In this document: piece after piece, positions 27,929 to 40,747 of the stretch | Layout of the letters: the number at the start of each line of letters is the position of its first letter | Position numbering within the stretch: the stretch's first letter is position 1 | Source of the DNA: Motacilla alba alba | Taxonomy: Eukaryota > Chordata > Aves > Passeriformes > Motacillidae | Assembly: GCF_015832195.1 (NCBI RefSeq) | Contig: NC_052031.1 | Coordinates: 13,021,850 to 13,085,849 of the forward strand | DNA: 64,000 nucleotides | Direction of reading: 5' to 3' | Translations under genes and position numbers: made by a program | The notes under the pieces: model-generated | What the model was told of the DNA's origin: nothing | Databases searched by the model: none | What the model saw: only the letters and a program-made list of their open reading frames with translations

Positions 27929-28228
27929 CAACCTAAAACACCCAATTAACCAAGGAAAAAAAATCCCCACAACAAAACCACATCCCAAAACAATGACAGC
28001 AAAACAACAAAAAACTTATCACACCCCCTGCCCCCCAAAAACCCCCAAAATGAAAAAAAAACCTAACACAAAACCACAACTCCCCACCTTCAAAAAAACC
28101 CAAAAACCCCAAAAAATCCAAACCAGTCCCCCCCAAAAAACAAACCAAAACAAACAAAAACAAATAAACAAAACCAAAGCAAACAAAAGACCCCCAACAA
28201 AAACCCAAACAAACAAAAAAAACCCCAT
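27929..28228. repeat. A/C-only low-complexity block with G-runs on the minus strand
   Basis: About 300 bp of the + strand is almost entirely A and C. It has many CCCC-CCCCCCC runs (for example 28024-28028, 28031-28036, 28042-28046, 28107-28110 and 28128-28134) separated by A-runs. The minus strand therefore reads as T-runs and G-runs resembling TTTTGGGG telomere-like DNA and could form G-quadruplexes. Open frames across it (Lys/Pro/Thr-rich on +, Phe/Gly-rich on -) are composition artefacts, because A/C-only DNA contains almost no stop codons. Confidence 0.85.
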
Positions 28229-31200
28229 ACTCATCAGACTGAAATCTGGCTCCCCTGCAGTGCACAGCACTGAATACAGAAGAGGGACCAGAAGCTGCAG
28301 GGAGTGAAGCTGTCAGCTGGGTCAGGTTTGCCATACAGAAGGGACAAGGTGTTACCCAGGGCAACAAAACATCTGTAGCAGCTTAAGAAGGTGGCCGCCT
28401 CTCTGCAGCAGATCCAAGTCTCTGCCTGCAGCAGTGGCCATCCCTGGCTGGTAGCTCTGAAGGGCAAACCTGCTGCTGACAGGCAGCTCATCAGTCCCCA
28501 AGGCAGGGACAGGGCTGAGGGCACAGCAGCACTCAGCACTGCTGCCCTTTGAACCAACTCAGAGGTACCAGGGTGCGTGAGATAAACATCTTCATCCAAT
28601 TTAAGCAAAATAATTTATTCATAGGCGTCTCATGAGAAAGGAAGGCACACCTTATTCAATATTTTCTGTAGCTGATGTGGTTTGCAAAGGATTTGTAACT
28701 GACAGGCTGGTAAACAACCTTTTAAAACTCCTACAGGAAAAGTGGGCAAATGGTCGCGTTCAAATCCTGCAGAAAACATTGGAAACCCAGGCACTGCCAT
28801 GTCTCTTCCTTTTAACAACATAGTATGTTTACAGTTTTGCAGAATTCACAGGAAAAGAATAAAAAGTAGGAAGCTATTTTCTCCAGAAAGGCAATTATGC
28901 TGAAATGCATAAAGATGTCATCAATTTCAATTACCTTTGAAAGAAAAAATCATAAAAATTCAAGGCTGAGATGGTCTTCCTTATGTTTAATAAGGTCTTC
29001 CTTATGTTTAATTTCTTACCATTTTCTTTGTTGTTGATATACATAGATGTTTCTATTACTGTTTACAATTTCTCTTACTTCCATTTGTGCAATTAAGGCT
29101 ATTCAAAAAGGTCATATCAGCATTTATGAACTGAATTATTCTGTGATTTCAAAATTTTCATTTTTGTTATCCTTCAGCATAAAAATCAATCCCATCACCT
29201 CCAATGGTGATTGCACTCTGGTGGATTGCACTCTGCACCCACAACTGTGCAACACAAAACATCAACAGAATGTTCTATGGTCAGAGAAAATCCTACTCTG
29301 GGAGTTCACAGCTCCTTTTTCTTTGTCATGCACCCAGCATACCCGGGAGCAGGTTGAAGGAGAAAAAAAATCTAAGCAAGTTCTGGTACAAAAGAGTCTG
29401 TCTATAAATAATTGGAAGTGTTTTGTAGTGAGGACTGTAATTCCAAGTCTGTCTGTTTTATAGAGTAGTTGGGATTTAATTTTACTTGTTGCAAAGCTTT
29501 CCCAAGCTTTCTCTAATTCTTGAGATTACTGAGCCCATACTTAGAGCAGTAAATTCTGCAAACTTTATAGACCTGGAAAAGTGGAAATTCTGTTCAAAAC
29601 TGCTGTGGTGTTTTTTAATCATGCTCAATGAATAGCCAGCAAATCATGGGTCAGTCAATGGTACAGTCATTCCTAGCAAGAGAATGGGAAATGGGACTTT
29701 TTCTAATTAGTGTGTCAGAGTGAGAGTTCCATAGAGCATTTAACCTCCAATTGTGTGACAATCTTATTAAAAAATTAACACTGTCCAATATCAATATTGC
29801 AAGTACTAAGTTATGATATGCTTTATTGAGTATTTGTTAGGAAGAATGCTTAAAAAAAATAGAATATATCTGTAAAGTTCTGTAGTGATGATGATGCCTG
29901 GCCCAGTACTGGTCTTTTTTTGTGGCTGTTGTGTTTTAATAAAGTTTGGAAATATTCACACACTATCAGAATAGCAAATCATGGTAAGAACTTCTGGAGC
30001 ACTGTATAAACTGAACACATATCACAGGGGAGAAAAAACAACAAAACAAACCAACCAACAAACAAACCCTACTACAGCCAAGATTCTTGCTGCCTATGAA
30101 GGAGATAGGGTTTACACAACTTGTTTTAACAGAGACAGACAATGGTTATCACAATTGTAAACAGAGATTGCAGTTCTGCCTGGGAACACTGGGGCATTGC
30201 ATTAGGATAAACATTGTGAAAATATTCGTGGGTCATGACATCACATGTCAATCAGCTGAACAAAAGCACTGATGATCAGATTGTGGCAGGGCTGGACTGG
30301 GAAAGCAAGGACGTTTTAGTCTCACTGGAATGGGAGTCCCTGGCCTGAGCAGGTCTTGGAGCACCCTCCATGTCATCAAGCAGCTGAGGGGTCCCGGGCC
30401 AGACGCGTCATGTTGTCTCTCATTACTTCCTAGCTGATGATGCTGCGAGACAGCCTGGTTGTATCTTCCACCTCAAAAGTCAAAATATTATTTATAAATT
30501 GGCAGAAGTTCAGAAGTGAGACAGGCAAGTAATCTAACATCTGGGAAGTGCATATTACAGTGATCTGTATCTTTGTCATCTCTGGCAGCTTGGCTTTTTC
30601 AAAGAGTAAGAAGCAACTTGGTCAAGGTCTTTATGTGGGAAGAAGACACCATCTGATGCATTTCAGTTTTCACATCTATTAGAGAAAGGTACAACAAAAT
30701 CTAATGCTTGGAAGCTGAATCTAGACAGATAATTACTGTTCTATTATATCCTAAATTTTCTGTGGGCTCTTGTCACAGACTGTCACTAGGCTCTTTTCTG
30801 GACAAGTAAATCTGCAAAACAGCCCTAATATTCCAATGTAGCATCCTCATCTCCAGACACATATTTAGCTTCTGACAAGTTACTGTCCTCAGTTCTTCCC
30901 CTCCCCCAGGACAGGCAGAGAAAGAAGCACCTCAATGGAAACAACCACACTATTTTTTTTACTCAGATTTATTTTCATTTATTACATTTGGCAGAGCCAA
31001 AGCCTGAAGCAGCTTCCCTCTGCCAGGTATCCCCAGGGTCACCAGCCCTTTAGATCTCCTTGGCCCCAGCATTCCCATGGTGAGGGAGGGACAGGGGTTC
31101 TGCAGGCTGAAAGCCAGCACCTCTTCTGCCTTCTGCCCATTGTGGGCTTCTGCAGAGAGACATCCTGCATGGCCCCGTGCTAAAAATCTCCATGGTACAG

Positions 31201-34200
31201 CAGGGAAGAGCTGCATGGTGCTGATGGCTCTTTGTCCCATCGTCTCCCTCCTGGTTGGAAAGGACCAAGGCAGTGCTGTCACAGGAAGGCTCCAGCCCAT
31301 GGGGACATCTACAGGATTTTAACAAAATCAAATGGGATTTGTAGTTTGACAAGGAAAGTCCCCACACTGTGAGTTGTTTTCCTAAACACAAATCCTAAAG
31401 ACCAAGCACAAGCTTTTGGTGTGGAGACACAGATTCTTGTTACAACCTGTGTTTTGCAGATAGGTCTATGGTAGTCATTTCTCAAAAAGACACACTATGA
31501 ATCAAAAATCAATTCACATGTTGAGATATTCATTTTGAGTAATAGTACCAGGGGAACAAAAACAAGCGAGAAGTGCTCTGTTGCAATATTTTCGAAATGA
31601 AATGGTCTTGGCTTTGTTATCAAATACTGTTTCATTCTAAAATTGATCTATGTTTAGTGTTAATAAATAGTAAAAATATGTGAAAAGTGAGTAATGTATC
31701 TGACTGGATATTAGTTTTCCCTAATTTATTTTCAGTTTGGCCACCAAACAGGAAAATCAATTATTCTCACAACTCTATTCAGCCTAAGTAAGTCTCTCTC
31801 TTCCAACATACTGCTTCCCACAGTTTTCTCCTCTATGGAGACTCTTACTTCTACCAGTTGTATTAACTTGTGGTTTTTCCCAGATGATGACTTCTGACAT
31901 TTTCATTTACATAAATTCCCTTTAAATTTTTCTGCTGTTAGTTGTGATTATAATGAGTTAGCCTCTACTGTATATTTCATTAACATAATGTTTATTGCCT
32001 CCTTTGGATAATGAAGCTATTAATTAAAATTGTATCTATCAAGGACCCACTGGGTATGTGACTAAATATTGCTCCAACATTGGTTTTGATTATTTTGATT
32101 GTCTTTCAAAAGGTTTTCAGTACACATTGTAAAGAACCTATCCAGGTCACTTCAAGAATTTTGGACAAGGTACTATAAAATACAGTATCACATTTTCCAA
32201 TAAAATGAGAATGTATCCCACTTCCATCTTATTGCCTCTTAATTGGCAAGAACTGTGTTGGATAAAACATGTTCTGTGCAAACTCCCACTGTTTACTGCT
32301 ATTTTGTTTCATTAGCCTCTCCATGTTGGTGGCCATCTCCATCTATTTTTCCCATCATTGTACACTTTTTTTTTTGCAGTATAAGAATGTTGTCTTTTTC
32401 CCATTGTAAAAGTCTTGATCCTTTTTTTCAGAGCTATTAAAGTGTTGGCTTTACTTAACAGCTTTTACCTTGCTACCACCATTAAGATGAAAAACTAGTT
32501 CAGAGACATTTTTGGGCCAACTATAATTTCAGCAGTACATGTGAAGTAAATATTTATTCAAGTGACTAGTTGGGGCTGAACAAAAAGGAGGCATTCCAGA
32601 AGTCCATTTGCATCAGGAGAATGACCAAAAGTCTACATAAAGTGTTGTTCTATTTCTCAGTAAAAAAGGAAATTTTATAACAGGTGACAAAAGGACTTAA
32701 ATTTGGTGGGTTGTTGTTTTTTTTTTTTGCTTCCTCCTGGGTGTTACATTTGATCATATGGTAAGTGCCATTTTTTTTTACTATAAAGAGCTGAAATTCC
32801 AGTTGTGGAATAAGAATAGGTTGAAGACCATGTAGATGAGTTTGCTTTTCAGGGAAGCCTGATAGAATGACTGAGAGAATTGTAAATCTTACAGATAAGA
32901 GGCTGAGACAAAATTACAGTACAGAAGAGGGACAACAGGTTTTAGACTATTAGGAAGATTATAAAAGAAAAATATGGTGTCTGCATTTATAAAGGGATGA
33001 TGGAGGAGTATGAACATGGAGCATACAACTGAAGAAATTACAGATAGGTAAGCTTTAATTCCTAGAGTAATATGGAAACAAACAATTTTTTTAATGGATA
33101 CATGGAAAACAAAACAGGGCTGAGGAACACCTAATACAGATTTATCAAGGAATGATCTTGCAATATTTAATTTGTTCTTTTCTATCACAGGGTAGCATGT
33201 AGGTATCCTCTATCTTGCCTCCTTTAAGGCTTTTGATAGCCTCTTAAGCAATATTTTCTTAGCCAGATGAGAAAAGTTTTTAGGTGGAGCTGCTGGAAGG
33301 TGAATGTGTAGGTAGGTGGCAAGGAACACTTAAAAAGAGCAGCTACTTGCAGCCCACTGATATATTGAATTTGTGTACCTTTAGCTGTTCCACACAAGTC
33401 TTCCTTAGGTTTGGGGTTGCTCAATACTGTTATTAATGGCTTGAACAGTGAAATGGGTTATATGCTTATTAAGTCACTAGATTATATTAACCTAAGTGAG
33501 CCACAAGCACTCTGGAGACTTAAGCAGTTAAGTACTTAAGCTGTGCCCAGGTTAGTGTAACCTGCTTGTCATAAGGGCTAATTAATCACATTAACATCTT
33601 GCTAATGTGACCATACTGCTTGGGGTAGCTGTGATACCACTGAATGGTACTGCATTATGCCACAGAGATTCTCTCAAAGAGACAATTCCACACTTTCTCC
33701 ATTTAATCACATTCCCCAGTCTGCTCCAGGTCAAGATGCTGATTTACTGGCAGGTCACTTAGGTACATTTAAGCATTTTACCATCAATCCTCCTGGAAAC
33801 AGCAGACTCAGTTGTGCTGTGTTGTGTAATGCCAGAGTGAATACTCACTTTATGCTAGGATATCATCTTGTGCAGCATCAAAATCACACACTGCAGCTGC
33901 TGAGCTTCCCCTGCAGATTCCTCTAAGTATTGATCAGGCCCTGTGTGTTAGAGAGGTCTGCAGAGTTCCTAGTACATACACTAGAAGAGTGGTAATTTTC
34001 CTGTTTTACATGAAAATATATTAGATGGCAGGAGGACTATGGTTCTTGCAGATCAATGCCAGAGGAGTTAATATCACCTACTTTTGCCTCCCTGTTGTAC
34101 AGTTCTAAAATTAGAAGCAAGCAGAAACAGTGTGCAGCATCCTAATTGGCTTGTCACTAGGGTAGAGTAACTGGCCAGCTTCTGACTTACCAGAGATCAG

Positions 34201-37200
34201 AAGGTCCTCTTGATACATCCTCACTGGTCTGTTGCTTAGCCTCTGGGGAAGAAATGTTCTGAAATAAATGTTACATGTATTTAATTAATTAGAATTTTAA
34301 TATATTTAAAGCATAATTTTCTATCTGGTGTGTGATGTAAAATATTTTAGTCATTTTCCACTGTGGAAAAAAAATATATGCAGACATTGTAAGTCATATC
34401 TTGACTGCAGTAATTTTACCTTGTTAAAGGCAAAGAAGAGGACTTCACCACTGGCAGGTACAATTTTTGAGAGCAACATCAAAGTTATATTTAGCAACCC
34501 ATAATCCTTATACAGATGGCTGAATGTTTATGGTAGTGAAGTTTTAGCTACCTACATGATGCCTGGGGCTCTGGAAAGTAAACCTAAAATGCATCTTGTT
34601 GGCAGAAGAGTTTATAAACTTACCTTGGACTAGGCTGGTCCAGAGAAATAAAAGTCTCTCTCCACGTGAATTTCAGTCTAGGAGACATACATTAACTAAA
34701 CTTTTATTACATGAAAAACATGTCTAGACAGCAGCCTCAGCTGCACAGCTACCTTTGAAGATGTACAGCATATAGCCTGCAGCAGGGTATTTCACAGCAC
34801 CTTTTGTGTTGAATCTCCTGACCCTCTGGCAAACAGCTGCCGCAGCAAGAGCAGCAAGATTCCGTCACTTCAGGGGGAGTCTCTGCTTGTACCTCTAAAC
34901 AGCACAACACAGCAAGGCACCTGAAAGCTCTGTCTGGGTTAATCAGCAGCACTGACAAGCAGGCTATGCTAGGGAGGCAGAGCACTGCGCGGCGTGGCTG
35001 CTGCTGGCAGTGAGATGACTTGCTCAGAGAAGCCTCAGGTGCAGCGCTGGGCTGTGCAGAATGCCCCTGGCATTGTGACAGAGCTTACTGGGCCTCAAGA
35101 GGAATCATTCCTTGGAGAGTGGGGACTGGAAAGTTTAGCTTCCAACTGGTCCATAAAGTTTTCTATTTTAGACAGTGTGTTTCAGAGTCCAAGTCGGAGA
35201 GGATGAGGGGGGAAGCTGAAGCTGGTCTTAGCTGAGTCATGTGTCATGGTGCCTTAAGATCTCTCCTTCCTCACCATGGATCTTAATGTTCCCACTTTCC
35301 CTGTACTTACTTCATCAACTTCATCTGTACTCCCACCTGCTCTCCCCTTCAACACTCACTTCTCCTCCTGCTTTTATGCAGGTGAACCCACCCTGGGTCA
35401 TGAAGTCCAATCTTCTGCCATCACTGGGAACCTGGCTACTTAATCCCTTTACAGAGCTTTTCTTTCTTTTCAAGGCTGGTGGGATCTTTCCTTCCTTTCA
35501 GTCTCTGCTTCTACACACAGCCCAGGTACTTCTCACCTTCCTCACATTTTTTCCCTCTCAGGAAAGCTGCTGCTCCTTGCCTGGCCACTATTGTCCCCTT
35601 CTCTATCTGCTGAAGGGGACTTGTCATTTGCAGCCATACACCTTGATTCGGGGTGGACTTTGTGGCTTTTTTCTAATGATTGTGCACCATTCCCCAGTGC
35701 TTTGGGATATCAAGTCCTGCGGCCTTCTGGGAATGTGGCTCCAGGATGGTCACACTGTGCTTCCCAGATCTGCCCTAATGGGTGCCCTACAGGACTCCTT
35801 CTCCACTATCACCACCACCAGTAGGACTAAATTCAAGAGAAATGGTGTCAATCTAAGCGACTCTCTAATTTTTACAGTAGGCCTAAATTGGACTATTTCT
35901 GACTGAAACAGTGATGGCAAGAAGAGTTTCAGCAACATCAATAACAGTAATTCTAGCCAGCCCTTTGCTGTGCCTCTCCCACGGTTGTTAACACTACAGA
36001 AATAGAAATAAATGCCATTTCCTACTCCCCAAGAAGGAACATTTCACCAGTGCAGCTGGGTCCCAGGGGAAAGAACGCCAGAATGTGCAGAAACTATAAT
36101 AAAATAAGACATAATGTTAAAGTTAATGCTTTGTGATAGACCACTGGCAAGGCTGTGGGTTGCCACAGCAACAGGACTACACACACCAGGCTGCACTGTG
36201 GGGCTGCTGGAGCTGCACATTGGGGCTGCTTAAAGGTCATCATCCTGCTGTCCTGAGTAAACACAGCAGCAACTGTTTGCGGCCAGCTCCAGAAAACATG
36301 GGACCAGGGAAAAATCAATCCAGACTGACGCATGCCTGAAGATGCTGTCTACCAGCAGTTAAGCTGTAATCAATCACAAAACACGCATAGGTTATCTCAA
36401 TCATCAGTGAAATGGCACAAAAAGTCCTGCTTGGTCTTTAGTGTTGCCCCAGCTTTGACTCACACTGAATGCTGAAGAGTAGGGAGCAGAGAGGAGACCT
36501 TATGATTTTTCAGCTTCTGCTATGGATATCCACATATCCTTGGACACAGCTGGAGAAGGCTCAAGTCTACCTTGACTTGCCTTCCTTCTCTTCAAGACCC
36601 AGGATTTAGGCCAGCCCAAATTAAATGAGTCTGTTGTTTGTTATAAGGTTGTAACAGTTGTATGTAGCTATTTAAGTGGGATGAGAGTGAAAATCTAAGT
36701 TGTTGATAGGCTCTGGGTGAACATGGTAGCCAATCAGTGATACCACAGAAAAATGGGAGGAAAGCCCCTGAGAGGTAGAGCAGTTCATGAACCCTTGGGT
36801 GCAGCTACACATGTGAAAAAACTCCTGTCAGCCTAGACTTCTCTATGAACAAGGGAAAAAATCTTCTGAGGCAGAGCTGCATTTGTAGAGGGTTCAATGG
36901 GAGACACTGTTCAGAGGGGTTGGCAGGAGTCAGTCGTGTCTAAGCAGGGACATCCCTGTCATGGAAGTTTGCCTGTGTCTGTGTGAGCCTGGCCTCATGT
37001 GCTCAACAATTTTTCCAGTTACCTCAACTGTCATCAAAACTTATCATTCATTGTCTGACATTTTATTGCTATTGATTCATTGGCATGTAACTTCCTACTA
37101 CCCCGTTCCTTCCTCACAGACTTTTTTTTGGTGTGATTTCTCTCTCTTGATAACTCTTTTCCAATCATGCATTCACCTGTTCCCCCTTCTGTTTTTTTCT

Positions 37201-38900
37201 TTGTTTCCCACCATATTAATATCAATGAATATCAATGAATTCCCAGATGTGCATTTCTTCCCAGACATTACCCATGGCCCAGGAACTGAATGCATCTGTT
37301 CTTCTTAGCCACCATGTCCAAGGGTTTCCTGGCACAACATACAGCCTCTCTCCATAGTGCTCCAAAAAAAATATTTAGGTAGCTCTCCACCACAGCTCCA
37401 CCACTGCAAGTAATTGACATGTTCCAAAGAGAAATGCTATGATTAGAAACATTAACTAAATAACTTTTATTATAACCTTTTATTTTGTGTTTTGTGTAAT
37501 GATCTATATGAACAAAAAATTAGCACATCCAGATAAAATTATCAGTAGTGTTCTCCAGGCAAAATAGGGGCACAATTATACTGTAGAAGTTGTATAAATT
37601 TTCTTTAAACTTACCTTTCTTTATACACACATGCACATGAAAATGTATTAAGAGCAACATGATGGTTGGAAAATCCAGTACTGAAGAGGATGTGCCAAAA
37701 AAAGAGCTGTCTGTGCCACTTGATTTACATCCCTTTGTTCTGCACTGCATGCTCACATGCTAATTGGTAAACAGGATCCTGCCTTGTCAGGTGCAGGAGA
37801 CAGCAGCTGCTGTCCAGAAAGATCAGGATGATGAGAATCCTATTTCACCTGTTGAAGAAGATTTTGGTGAAAATCCTGGCTCAAAAAAGTCAGACTCTTT
37901 TAGTTGAGACTAGGTGGCAGCCACAGGGCTGGGACGCAGTTAATTTTCAGGGAGAAAAATTGTGGAGGTACGATATTGTTGGAGAAAAAGGATAATCTTC
38001 TGAGGATTAAGATTATGAAAGCTGTCCGGAAGAGCTGGGGACTATCCCTTCTTCTGCCACAGAATTCTTCTGTGATGCCAGGCACAATGCTTAAAACCTT
38101 TCATAGATGAGCAGCAGCTCAGTATGGCTCCTTCTGAGGTCTCATTTTTTGAACTGCTGCAACCAAAATCCATGCGAGGTCTGCTCTGAGAAATAAGGTC
38201 CCAGCTGCCTTTCAAGTATTTATTCAGAATATGCCAACCTTCTATCTCACAGAGACATTCTATTTTCTAATGCTGTGAAATACACGTATAATTGTGTTAA
38301 GAACCATAAAAGTACCTCCTAAGCCTGTCTTCAGGTATTCTGAAGAAATCCCGATACCAAAAAGTTAGACTAGAGGATTCAAAGCTCTAGAGAGGGACAC
38401 AGCCAGAGATATTCAGGTGCCCCCAAAACCAGACATCTAGTACCATTTTCCCATTTCCAATGCATTAAACTGAAGGACTCATGGGTATCACCTAAAGTCC
38501 ATGTGAACTGTGTGCCCTTTTTGTGCTGGAGACCAGAGAGGACATCCTAGGACAACCAAACCAATCACTGCCAGGAAAAGGTGGTTTTTTTCCACAGTCT
38601 TTAACTCAGCTTTTCAGCAGAACCCTAGATTCTTCCCCTGCTTCTGGCCCTTCCTTTTCTTGTCCAGACTGGTTCCTACACTTACCTACCCTAGTCTGAC
38701 TCTTGTTCCCCAGTTTTTTCTCCAAACTCAGTATTTTGTCCTCATCAGCTCTGTTGGCCCATTTCTTCTACAAGCAACTCATTTCTCCTCTCCTGACTCC
38801 TTCCCAGGTGCATATCTCTTCTTCCTGCCATACTAATTCTTAGGGTCATCTTTATTGTATGTGTGCATGTTTAAAGGCCCACTAAACTTCCCATTTGGCA
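28229..38900. other. Intergenic DNA, no gene recognised
   Basis: AT-leaning non-coding sequence with scattered simple runs, such as a CAAA/CCAA-rich run at about 30033-30070 and a 16-bp T-run near 38.92 kb. The longest frame is 221 codons at 35241-35906 in a pyrimidine-rich tract; it has no family resemblance and is treated as chance. I see no exon of another gene and no RNA gene. Confidence 0.55.
28973..29012. repeat. Two-copy 21-bp tandem duplication
   Basis: The segment beginning GGTCTTCCTTATG recurs with a period of 21 bp (28973-28993 and 28994-29012) and is essentially identical. It is a local slippage duplication in AT-rich DNA. Confidence 0.9.
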
Positions 38901-38939
38901 CAGATCCCTTCCCCACCTACTTTTTTTTTTTTTTCTTTC

Positions 38940-39720
38940 TGATTTCACTGATCATCTTTCCCAATCATTGCTGCAACCTCCATTCCTAAATTGTCTTGGA
39001 CCACTTCAGGCTTCGTCCTGCCTCCTATACCTGGCTCGTATTTTCTGCACCTCCGTACTCCACGGCCGCTTAGAGGACAGTGAAGAGAGGCATCCTGCCC
39101 CGAACCCTGGGGCCTGGCAAGCCTCAGCCTGAAGAAAACAGGAGCGAGCACCGAAGAGCCATCACTCCTCCTGGTGCTCGAGGCTGGAACAAGTTCAGCC
39201 CCTCTCTGAAGGCAGCACATGAGCAGTCCGGTCACGCACAGCAGCTGCAGCAGGACGAGGCAGCGGAACGCACCCGGGCACCTCCAGCAGCACTGGACAA
39301 AGCACACTCGGTGTGAACCGAATCTCCCGGGATTTTAGCAGTGCTTTTCACATTTGGACCCGCCTACCTAAGAAAGCGAGGCAAGTGTGAGTATTTGGTG
39401 TCCACACTGCCTAAGCTGCCAGTGTCTAAGCATACCCATGCCGTGTGTGCCAAGGGCCTGGCTGCACGGACACGGCTGCCTTTGTGCTCCCACCCCTCAG
39501 CCACACTTTCTCAAGCTCTGACTGTGCCCGACAGGAGTGCGGCGGTCTCAGTCTGGTAGCAGGTGCTGCCCTTTTCTAAACTCCTCTGCGGGAAACTCGG
39601 GAAGGGCTGGCGTTGCCGCTCCATGGGGCTGCGCCTGGTTAGTGACAGTCGTGTGGCGGAAATAAAACTTTGCTTGAAACAGTTGAAAATTTAAGGAATG
39701 ACGGGAATCATTTCCACGGG
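38940..39720. other. GC-rich shoulder upstream of the LHFPL3 CpG island
   Basis: GC and CpG content rise well above the flanking intergenic level from about 39.0 kb, roughly 2 kb before the LHFPL3 start codon. They dip slightly near 39.65 kb before the main island. No exon is recognisable. The zone could hold a non-coding 5' exon or a proximal enhancer, but the sequence alone does not show either. Confidence 0.4.
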
Positions 39721-39890
39721 TGACTCTCTCCCTTCTGCCGCGGAGCGCCGGTGTTGAAGTGAGCGCGGCCCCCGCCGGACCGCTCGCTCCACCGAGCCTC
39801 CCGTCGCTCGCTGCTGCTGGCTGGGGCTCAGCGCACAGGTCGGGGACTGCAAATCCAAGTGTCACTGGCGCAGGAATGATTATTACCAGA

Positions 39891-39918
39891 TGCTAATTAC
39901 TCGTTAATGTATGCTAAT
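39891..39918 (+). promoter_or_regulatory. Paired TGCTAAT motifs with TAATTA at the island edge
   Basis: TGCTAAT occurs at 39891-39897 and again at 39912-39918, exactly 21 bp apart (two helical turns). TAATTA overlaps the first copy and TTAAT lies between them. These are homeodomain and POU-type core sequences. They sit at the AT-rich/GC-rich boundary about 1.1 kb upstream of the start codon. The regulatory role is inference. Confidence 0.3.
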
Positions 39919-40527
39919 CACTGCTGCATGCCAGCGCGCTCAGAGCACCGAGTGCCAGACAGAAGGTGCTCGGTTGGAGCGGAGCGGCTCCGCTCCCCGC
40001 AGCCTCAGCCCCGCGCCGAGAGCCGCCACGCTGCGCTCGCACAGCGCTCTCCTCCGCCGCCGCCATCCCGCTCCCGAGGCGAGGAGCGGCCGCCGGTGAT
40101 TCCTGACTCCCCCGAGCCCCAGGCTTTGCCTCGCGTAGGTTTCCTTCAGCCGGGAGACAAGCGCCTCCGGCTCCCCGCGCCGCGGCGGGCACCGCCGCTC
40201 ACCCGCCGCAGGGGACCCAGCCGGTGCCGCCCCCGGCTGGAGAGGCGAGGATGGTGTTTTGTGCGGGGACGGGAACACCACACACACGTTCTAAACTTTA
40301 AAACCCGCTGCCTGAACATGTCTCCCAGGACGCGCCGCATGAGGGGAGCGGGTCCCCTCGGCAGCCGCTGCCCCGGCCGGGAGAGGTGCCCGCGGGCTGA
40401 GGGGAGCCGCACACAGCGCTCGCCCGGGGAAGGGGCGCGGGGGCCCCTCGCCCCCGCCTGCGGCCGCCACCTCCGCTCGGGGCCGCCCCTGCCGTGCCCC
40501 GCCGTGGCTGCGCAGGGCGGCGGGACG

Positions 40528-40730
40528 GCGCGGTGCGCGGTGCGCGGTGTGCGGAGTGAGGTGCGCGGTGTGCGGCGTGCCGTGTGCGGTGCGCGGTGTG
40601 AGGTGTGCCCTGTGCGGCGTGCCGTGTGCCCTGTGCGGAGTGCGGTGTGCGGTGCGCCGTGTGCGGTGTGCCGTGTGCGGCGTGCGGTGCGCGGTGTGCA
40701 ATGTGCGGTGCGCGCTGTGCGGTGCGCGGG
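40528..40730 (+). repeat. 29-unit tandem array of a 7-bp GTGCGGT-type repeat in the LHFPL3 promoter/5' region
   Basis: The sequence divides without remainder into 29 consecutive heptamers (203 bp) of the form GYGNNNN, with GTGCGGT and GCGCGGT the commonest versions. Units differ by substitutions (T/C at position 2; changes at positions 4-7) but I see no insertion or deletion that breaks the 7-bp phase. Since 7 is not a multiple of 3, any frame through it gives a seven-residue peptide repeat, which explains the Cys/Val/Arg-rich + frames and His/Thr/Arg-rich - frames. The array lies 283-485 bp upstream of the start codon, inside the CpG island. Confidence 0.95.
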
Positions 40731-40747
40731 TGGCGCCCGGCGGCGGA

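Noticed and set aside
27837..28307. 156-codon Lys/Pro/Thr-rich frame and its minus-strand Phe/Gly-rich counterpart
   Set aside because: Both are composition artefacts of the A/C-only low-complexity block.
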